The position numbers and the translations under genes are program-made. From assembly GCA_025450975.1 (NCBI GenBank), contig JANWLI010000007.1, positions 1 to 8,390 of the forward strand: 8,390 nt of DNA, written 5' to 3'. Source of the DNA: Candidatus Kapaibacterium sp. GTDB taxonomy: Bacteria > Bacteroidota > Ignavibacteria > Palsa-1295. Under the pieces are notes generated by a model, which ran no database searches, was not told the origin of the DNA, and saw only the letters and a list, made by a program, of their open reading frames with translations. Below are positions 4,753-8,390 of this stretch, piece after piece; the stretch's first letter is position 1; each line of letters starts with the position of its first letter.

Positions 4753-4990
4753 CTTGTTCAATCAATGCTGTCGTCACCTGCTTTACTTCTTATCCCCCTC
4801 TATGCTACCCCCGTACAACCTGCTAAGATCATAGGGGTTCAGGACCTTATATAGCTTAGCCATATAATTCTACGTGCGGTCCCAGAGGGTGACTCATTTC
4901 TGAGTCACAAGGAAAAGTAACAGATACTGCACTCCTCCCTTCAGTTATCGACAACAAAAACACCTGATACTTCAAAGAGCTATAATAAAC
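4734..4990 (-). ncRNA. Candidate structured RNA (possible retron msr-msd) upstream of the RT operon
   Basis: No protein gene fits between 4711 and 5045, but the minus strand is rich in structure. A perfect 8-bp hairpin GTGACTCA-GAAA-TGAGTCAC lies at 4889-4908. A longer hairpin is closed by GCTAAG / CTTAGC (4855-4860 and 4822-4827) with an inner partly paired ATAAGG / CCCTAT stem. Outer segments CTGTTACTT (about 4925-4917) and AAGTAA-AG-CAG (about 4787-4777) can pair around both hairpins with a 2-base bulge, as retron a1/a2 arms do. The terminator-like hairpin at 4729-4752 would give a 3' end. Retron RNAs lie upstream of the RT or of its partner genes, so position and layout fit. However, I could not identify the priming guanosine or define the ends, so the identity is inferred. 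Confidence 0.35.
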
Positions 4991-4998
4991 AACTGATG

Positions 4999-5051
4999 TT
5001 TTTATCTATTAGTTCAAAAATAATCTAAAAACTTTATCTTATAGATAAAAA
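4999..5051. repeat. 11-bp AT-rich inverted repeat beside the nrdJ terminator
   Basis: TTTTTATCTAT (4999-5009) and ATAGATAAAAA (5041-5051) are exact reverse complements separated by 31 AT-rich bases. The right arm is the T tract of the nrdJ terminator read on the minus strand. It may be chance in AT-rich DNA, a second termination structure, or part of the upstream region of the RT operon. Confidence 0.5.
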
Positions 5052-5074
5052 GAGCGCGGTTTTACCCGCGCTCT
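5046..5074 (-). terminator. Rho-independent terminator of nrdJ
   Basis: On the minus strand a perfect 9-bp GC-rich stem AGAGCGCGG / CCGCGCTCT (5074-5066 and 5059-5051), with loop GTAAAA, runs directly into TTTTTATCT. It begins 23 bases past the nrdJ stop. It separates the GC-rich nrdJ from the AT-rich RT operon leader. Confidence 0.9.
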
Positions 5075-5097
5075 TCATGCTTTGTACTTAACCACAA

Positions 5098-8000
5098 CTA
5101 CGAGCAGCCGCTCGTTGTACCACAATCTTCGCAGACGGTGCAGGCGCCATTTCTCTTGACTCGCATCGAGCCGCAGGCGGGGCATTGTTCGCCGGTGTAG
5201 CCTTTGCTCTTTGCTTCGGCGTACGATGCGGCGCGCGTTGCGCCTTTTGTCTCGGCCGTGCCCATCGTGACAGGCTCGTTCTCTTTTGCCGATCCCGACG
5301 TCATGCGCTCGCGCTTGAGGCGCTCGACGACTGCATCTTCGGTCGGCTTCGCCACCGATACCGGCTTCTTCGCGCCGTTGCCGTTGCCGTTCTTCGGCTC
5401 GTCGACAGCGCGGACGTGCACAAAATCCTTGCGGCCGAGATACTCCGAGCCAAGCGCGCGGAACACATAGTCGAGGATCGACGTCGCGTTCTTGATCTCT
5501 TCGTGTCCCTGAACGGCGCCGGCGGGTTCGAACCGTGTGAAGGTAAACGTATCGACAAGTTCTTCGAGCGGCACACCATACTGCAGCGCCTTCGAGGTCA
5601 GCACGGCGAAGCAGTTCAAGAGACCCTTGAACGATGCGCCCTCTTTATACATATCGATAAAGATCTCGCCGAGTGCGCCGTCGTCGTACTCGCCGGTACG
5701 GAGGTACACTTTGTGTCCGCCGACGACTGCTTCGCGGAGCCAGCCGCGACGGCGTGACGGAAGCTTGTGACGCTGCGGCTCCCATGCGCCGACTTCTTCG
5801 CCCTGCTGCGAGATGATCTGATGCATCTGCGCTGCGCCGACGGTTTCCTGCGCTTCGTCGTGAATATCTTCGAAGAGCACCTGCTCTGCGAGGTCGCCGT
5901 ATTCACTCGTCGCATTGAGCGGCTGCGAAAGCTTCGAGCCGTCACGATAGAGCGCGTTGGCCTTGAGCATCAGCTTCCACGACTGCATGTAGGCGTTGTT
6001 GATGTCCTCGATCGTCGCGTCGTTAGGCATGTTGATCGTCTTCGAGATCGCGCCGCTGATAAACGGCTGCGCAGCAGCCATCATGCGGATATGCGCTTCG
6101 TACGGAATGTAGCGTTCGCCGTACTTGCCGCACTTGTTGGCGCAATCGAAGACCGGAAGGTGCTCCTCCTTTAAGTGAGGAGCACCTTCGATGGTCATCG
6201 TACCACAGATGAAGTCGTTAGCATTAGAAATTTCTTCGCCGGTAAAGCCGAGCGCCGAGAGCATATCGAACATCGGATCCGAAAGCTGCGCATCGGTGAA
6301 GCCGAGCTTCTTGCAGAAATCTTCGCCGAGCGTCCACTTATTGAACGCGAAGCGGAGATCGAACACATTGTCGCAAAGTTTTTCGACTTCGTCGATCTTC
6401 TCGTCGGAAAATCCTTTTTGCTTGAGCGTCTGCTTGTTGATGCCCGGGCAGTTAAAGAGTGTACCGTAGCCTTTGCAGTACTTCTCGATCTCTTCGATCT
6501 GCTTGTCGTTGTAGCCGAGGCGCGCAAGCGCTTTCGGTACGGACTGATTGACGATCTTGAAGTATCCGCCGCCGGCGAGCTTCTTGAACTTCACGATGGC
6601 GAAGTCGGGCTCGATGCCGGTGGTGTCGCAATCCATGACGAGGCCGATCGTGCCCGTCGGTGCGATAACGGTAACCTGTGCGTTGCGGAACCCGTGCTTC
6701 TCGCCCATGTCGTAGGCGCGGTCCCAACATTCGCGCGATGCTTCGAGCAGATCTGCCGGGCAGATCTCGGCGTTGATGCCGACAGGCTTAATGGTCAGCT
6801 CTTCGTAGCGCTCTGGGGCTGCGTCGTAGGCTGCGAGTTTGTGATTGCGAATGACGCGAAGCATTGCGTCGCGGTTCTGATGGTATCGGGGGAACGGGCC
6901 GAGGTCGCGCGCCATCTCTGCAGATGCTGCGTAGCTCTCGCCACATAAGATCGCTGTGAGCGCGCCGCTGATGGCAAGCGCATCCGCTGAATCGTACGGA
7001 ATGCCGAGCACCATGAGCACGGTGCCGAGATTCGCATAGCCGAGGCCGAGCGTGCGGTAGTCGTATGAGCGGCGGGCGATCTCCTTCGACGGGAATTGCG
7101 CCATAAGCACGGAGATCTCAAGCGTGATCGTCCAGATGCGGATCGCATGCTTGTAATCGTCGATGCGGAACGTGCCGGTTGCTTCGTCGAGGAAATGTGC
7201 GAGATTCAGCGATGCGAGGTTGCATGCCGTATCGTCGAGGAACATGTACTCCGAGCACGGATTCGATGCGTTGATGCGGCCATCGGCGGGGCAGGTATGC
7301 CACTCGTTGATCGTCGTATCGAACTGCATGCCGGGATCGGCGCTCATCCACGCGCTGAGGTTGATCTTATTCCACAGCTCGCGCGCCTTAACTTTCTTCG
7401 CGACTTTCTTCGAGGTGCGCCACGTGAGATTCCAGTCGGCATCGTCGAGCACGGCGTCCATGTACTCGTTGGAGACGCGGACAGTGTTGTTCGAGTTCTG
7501 GCCGCTGACGGTCTGGTATGCTTCTCCTTCGTAGTGGGTGTCGAAAGTTTTGAAGTCGATATTTGTGTAGCCCATCTTCACCATCTGCAGGCAGCGGAGG
7601 ATGTAGTTCATCGGCACGCCGCGTGCGAGGGCTTTCTTGATGGCGATATCGAGATCGTGATTCTCTTTGCGATCGGTGCCGCCATCGGCTGCGATCTTCA
7701 TGATCATGTTCAGGAAGAGATCGCAGATCTTCGAGCCGGCAACGAGTGCTGCGACTTTCTGCTCTTCGTCGGCTTTCCAGGTGATGAAGTGCTCGACATC
7801 CGGATGATCGATATCGAGAACGACCATCTTTGCTGCGCGACGGGTCGTGCCGCCGGATTTGACTGCTGCCGCTGCGGTGTCAAATATCTTGAGGAATGAC
7901 ATGAGTCCGCTCGAGGCGCCGCCGCCGGAAAGCTTTTCGCCGACACCGCGCAGATGCGAGAAGTTCGACCCCGTGCCGGAGCCATACTTGAAAATGCGGG

Positions 8001-8390
8001 CTTCGCGTGTGGCCAAGTCGAAGATACCGCCCTGGTTAACAAGATCGTCACGGACCGACTGAATGAAGCAGGCATGGGGTTGCGGATGGGTATAAGCATC
8101 CGTCGAATTCGTCATCTCACCCGTCTTCGGATCGACGTAGTGATGTCCCTGTGCGGGACCGGTAATATTATAAGCCCAGGCTAACCCTGTGTTGAACCAC
8201 TGCGGCGAGTTCGGCGCGGCCATCTGCTTTAAGAGCATATAGACCATCTCGTCGTAGTAGGACTCGGCATCGGCTTTTGTCGCAAAGTAGCCATGCTCTT
8301 CGCCCCAGGCGCGCCAGCAACCGGCTAAGCGGTGCGCAACCTGCTTTATCGAACGCTCCGGACCGAGCACGGGCTTGCCCGTCTCGTCGA
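5098..8390 (-). CDS. nrdJ: Adenosylcobalamin-dependent (class II) ribonucleotide reductase, N-terminus outside window
   Basis: About 1097 C-terminal residues of a long class II reductase are visible. The frame is open to the window edge ([13 protein letters not shown]), so the GTG at 8368-8370 is not the real start. The enzyme makes deoxyribonucleotides using a thiyl radical generated from coenzyme B12, without oxygen or a NrdB subunit. Landmarks are [12 protein letters not shown] near the start, PHACFIQSV with the first redox Cys, [27 protein letters not shown] with the presumed thiyl-radical Cys (codon 7255-7257), ACNLASLNL with the second redox Cys (codon 7222-7224), [19 protein letters not shown], and [18 protein letters not shown] helical insert with repeated 'LGF/KGF' units follows, as in other long NrdJ proteins. 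The tail has [13 protein letters not shown] and a final SGCS, the zinc-ribbon-like or redox-shuttle cysteines. No lesion is seen. Its GC-rich codon use contrasts with the RT operon. Promoter and any B12 riboswitch would lie beyond the window. Confidence 0.97.
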   Translation of the reverse strand, partial: DETGKPVLGPERSIKQVAHRLAGCWRAWGEEHGYFATKADAESYYDEMVYMLLKQMAAPNSPQWFNTGLAWAYNITGPAQGHHYVDPKTGEMTNSTDAYTHPQPHACFIQSVRDDLVNQGGIFDLATREARIFKYGSGTGSNFSHLRGVGEKLSGGGASSGLMSFLKIFDTAAAAVKSGGTTRRAAKMVVLDIDHPDVEHFITWKADEEQKVAALVAGSKICDLFLNMIMKIAADGGTDRKENHDLDIAIKKALARGVPMNYILRCLQMVKMGYTNIDFKTFDTHYEGEAYQTVSGQNSNNTVRVSNEYMDAVLDDADWNLTWRTSKKVAKKVKARELWNKINLSAWMSADPGMQFDTTINEWHTCPADGRINASNPCSEYMFLDDTACNLASLNLAHFLDEATGTFRIDDYKHAIRIWTITLEISVLMAQFPSKEIARRSYDYRTLGLGYANLGTVLMVLGIPYDSADALAISGALTAILCGESYAASAEMARDLGPFPRYHQNRDAMLRVIRNHKLAAYDAAPERYEELTIKPVGINAEICPADLLEASRECWDRAYDMGEKHGFRNAQVTVIAPTGTIGLVMDCDTTGIEPDFAIVKFKKLAGGGYFKIVNQSVPKALARLGYNDKQIEEIEKYCKGYGTLFNCPGINKQTLKQKGFSDEKIDEVEKLCDNVFDLRFAFNKWTLGEDFCKKLGFTDAQLSDPMFDMLSALGFTGEEISNANDFICGTMTIEGAPHLKEEHLPVFDCANKCGKYGERYIPYEAHIRMMAAAQPFISGAISKTINMPNDATIEDINNAYMQSWKLMLKANALYRDGSKLSQPLNATSEYGDLAEQVLFEDIHDEAQETVGAAQMHQIISQQGEEVGAWEPQRHKLPSRRRGWLREAVVGGHKVYLRTGEYDDGALGEIFIDMYKEGASFKGLLNCFAVLTSKALQYGVPLEELVDTFTFTRFEPAGAVQGHEEIKNATSILDYVFRALGSEYLGRKDFVHVRAVDEPKNGNGNGAKKPVSVAKPTEDAVVERLKRERMTSGSAKENEPVTMGTAETKGATRAASYAEAKSKGYTGEQCPACGSMRVKRNGACTVCEDCGTTSGCS
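6156..6189. repeat. Perfect 13-bp inverted repeat inside nrdJ
   Basis: GAAGGTGCTCCTC (6156-6168) and GAGGAGCACCTTC (6177-6189) are exact reverse complements around an 8-base loop. On the coding strand they encode the conserved-looking segment [13 protein letters not shown]. The mRNA could form a stable hairpin here; it is not followed by a T run, so it is not a terminator. Confidence 0.85.

Larger units (their letters stand above)
4451..4800. repeat. Inverted 11-bp sites flanking the 82-residue gene
   Basis: GAGGGGGATAA (4451-4461) and its exact reverse complement TTATCCCCCTC (4790-4800) bracket the small gene. One site sits on the candidate promoter in front of the HTH gene, the other in the leader before the first gene. 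They could be paired operators, for example for the XRE protein, or a long-range RNA pairing. Only the two 11-base ends are repeated; the rest of the interval is gene and leader. Confidence 0.6.

Noticed and set aside
4880..4910. GAAA-loop hairpin as a tRNA arm or riboswitch
   Set aside because: No cloverleaf or known riboswitch layout surrounds it.
5051..5074. nrdJ terminator hairpin as bidirectional
   Set aside because: On the plus strand the stem is not followed by a T run, and no plus-strand gene ends there.
5185..7899. Long plus-strand open frames (5185-5757, 6175-6948, 7096-7899)
   Set aside because: They lie antisense to nrdJ, whose conserved motifs are continuous through the region; GC-rich codons make such shadow frames common.
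8368..8370. GTG as the start codon of nrdJ
   Set aside because: The frame is open to the window edge with sequence typical of the protein interior, so the true start lies outside.

Overview
The window looks like an accessory island in a bacterial chromosome, lying next to a housekeeping gene. On the right (5098 to the window edge, minus strand) is most of a large B12-dependent class II ribonucleotide reductase gene, nrdJ. It is GC-rich, intact over the visible part and closed by a clear rho-independent terminator. On the far left is the 3' end of an unrecognised plus-strand gene. Everything between carries marks of transfer and rearrangement: toxin-antitoxin genes, palindromic dispersed repeats, broken gene copies and a reverse transcriptase operon that is visibly more AT-rich than nrdJ. 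The host phylum cannot be fixed from the sequence. Class II NrdJ, the intergenic palindromes and the scarcity of strong Shine-Dalgarno sites would fit a Chlorobi/Ignavibacteria/Kapabacteria-like or similar environmental lineage, but this is only an impression.

Layout from left to right. 3-140: 3' end of an unknown gene. 152-244: three consecutive short palindromes. 255-879 (minus): small unknown protein, then hicB antitoxin, then hicA toxin, overlapping as one operon. 936-999: facing copies of a dispersed palindrome. 1025-1618 (plus): a PD-(D/E)XK nuclease-like protein. 1694-2221 (plus): a secreted cysteine-rich protein. 2322-2507: a truncated second copy of the nuclease gene. 2513-3004 (minus): a membrane-anchored or secreted beta-rich protein. 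3037-3256: a third nuclease-gene copy with its middle deleted. 3236-4710 (minus): an operon of an 82-residue helical protein, an XRE-family HTH protein and a retron-type reverse transcriptase. 4711-5045: a structured non-coding leader ending in its own terminator-like hairpin, where a retron msr-msd RNA would be expected. 5098-8390: nrdJ.

Two things stand out. First, the nuclease gene occurs three times, once whole and twice as 3'-retaining remnants, and unrelated accessory genes fill the gaps. This suggests repeated duplication and insertion at one locus. Second, the reverse transcriptase operon has the organisation of a retron anti-phage system: an RT with the NAxxH and TG motifs, an HTH partner and a structured upstream RNA region. 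It also has an extra small helical protein, a YIDD catalytic motif instead of the commoner YADD, and a matched pair of inverted 11-bp sites around the first gene that could be operators.
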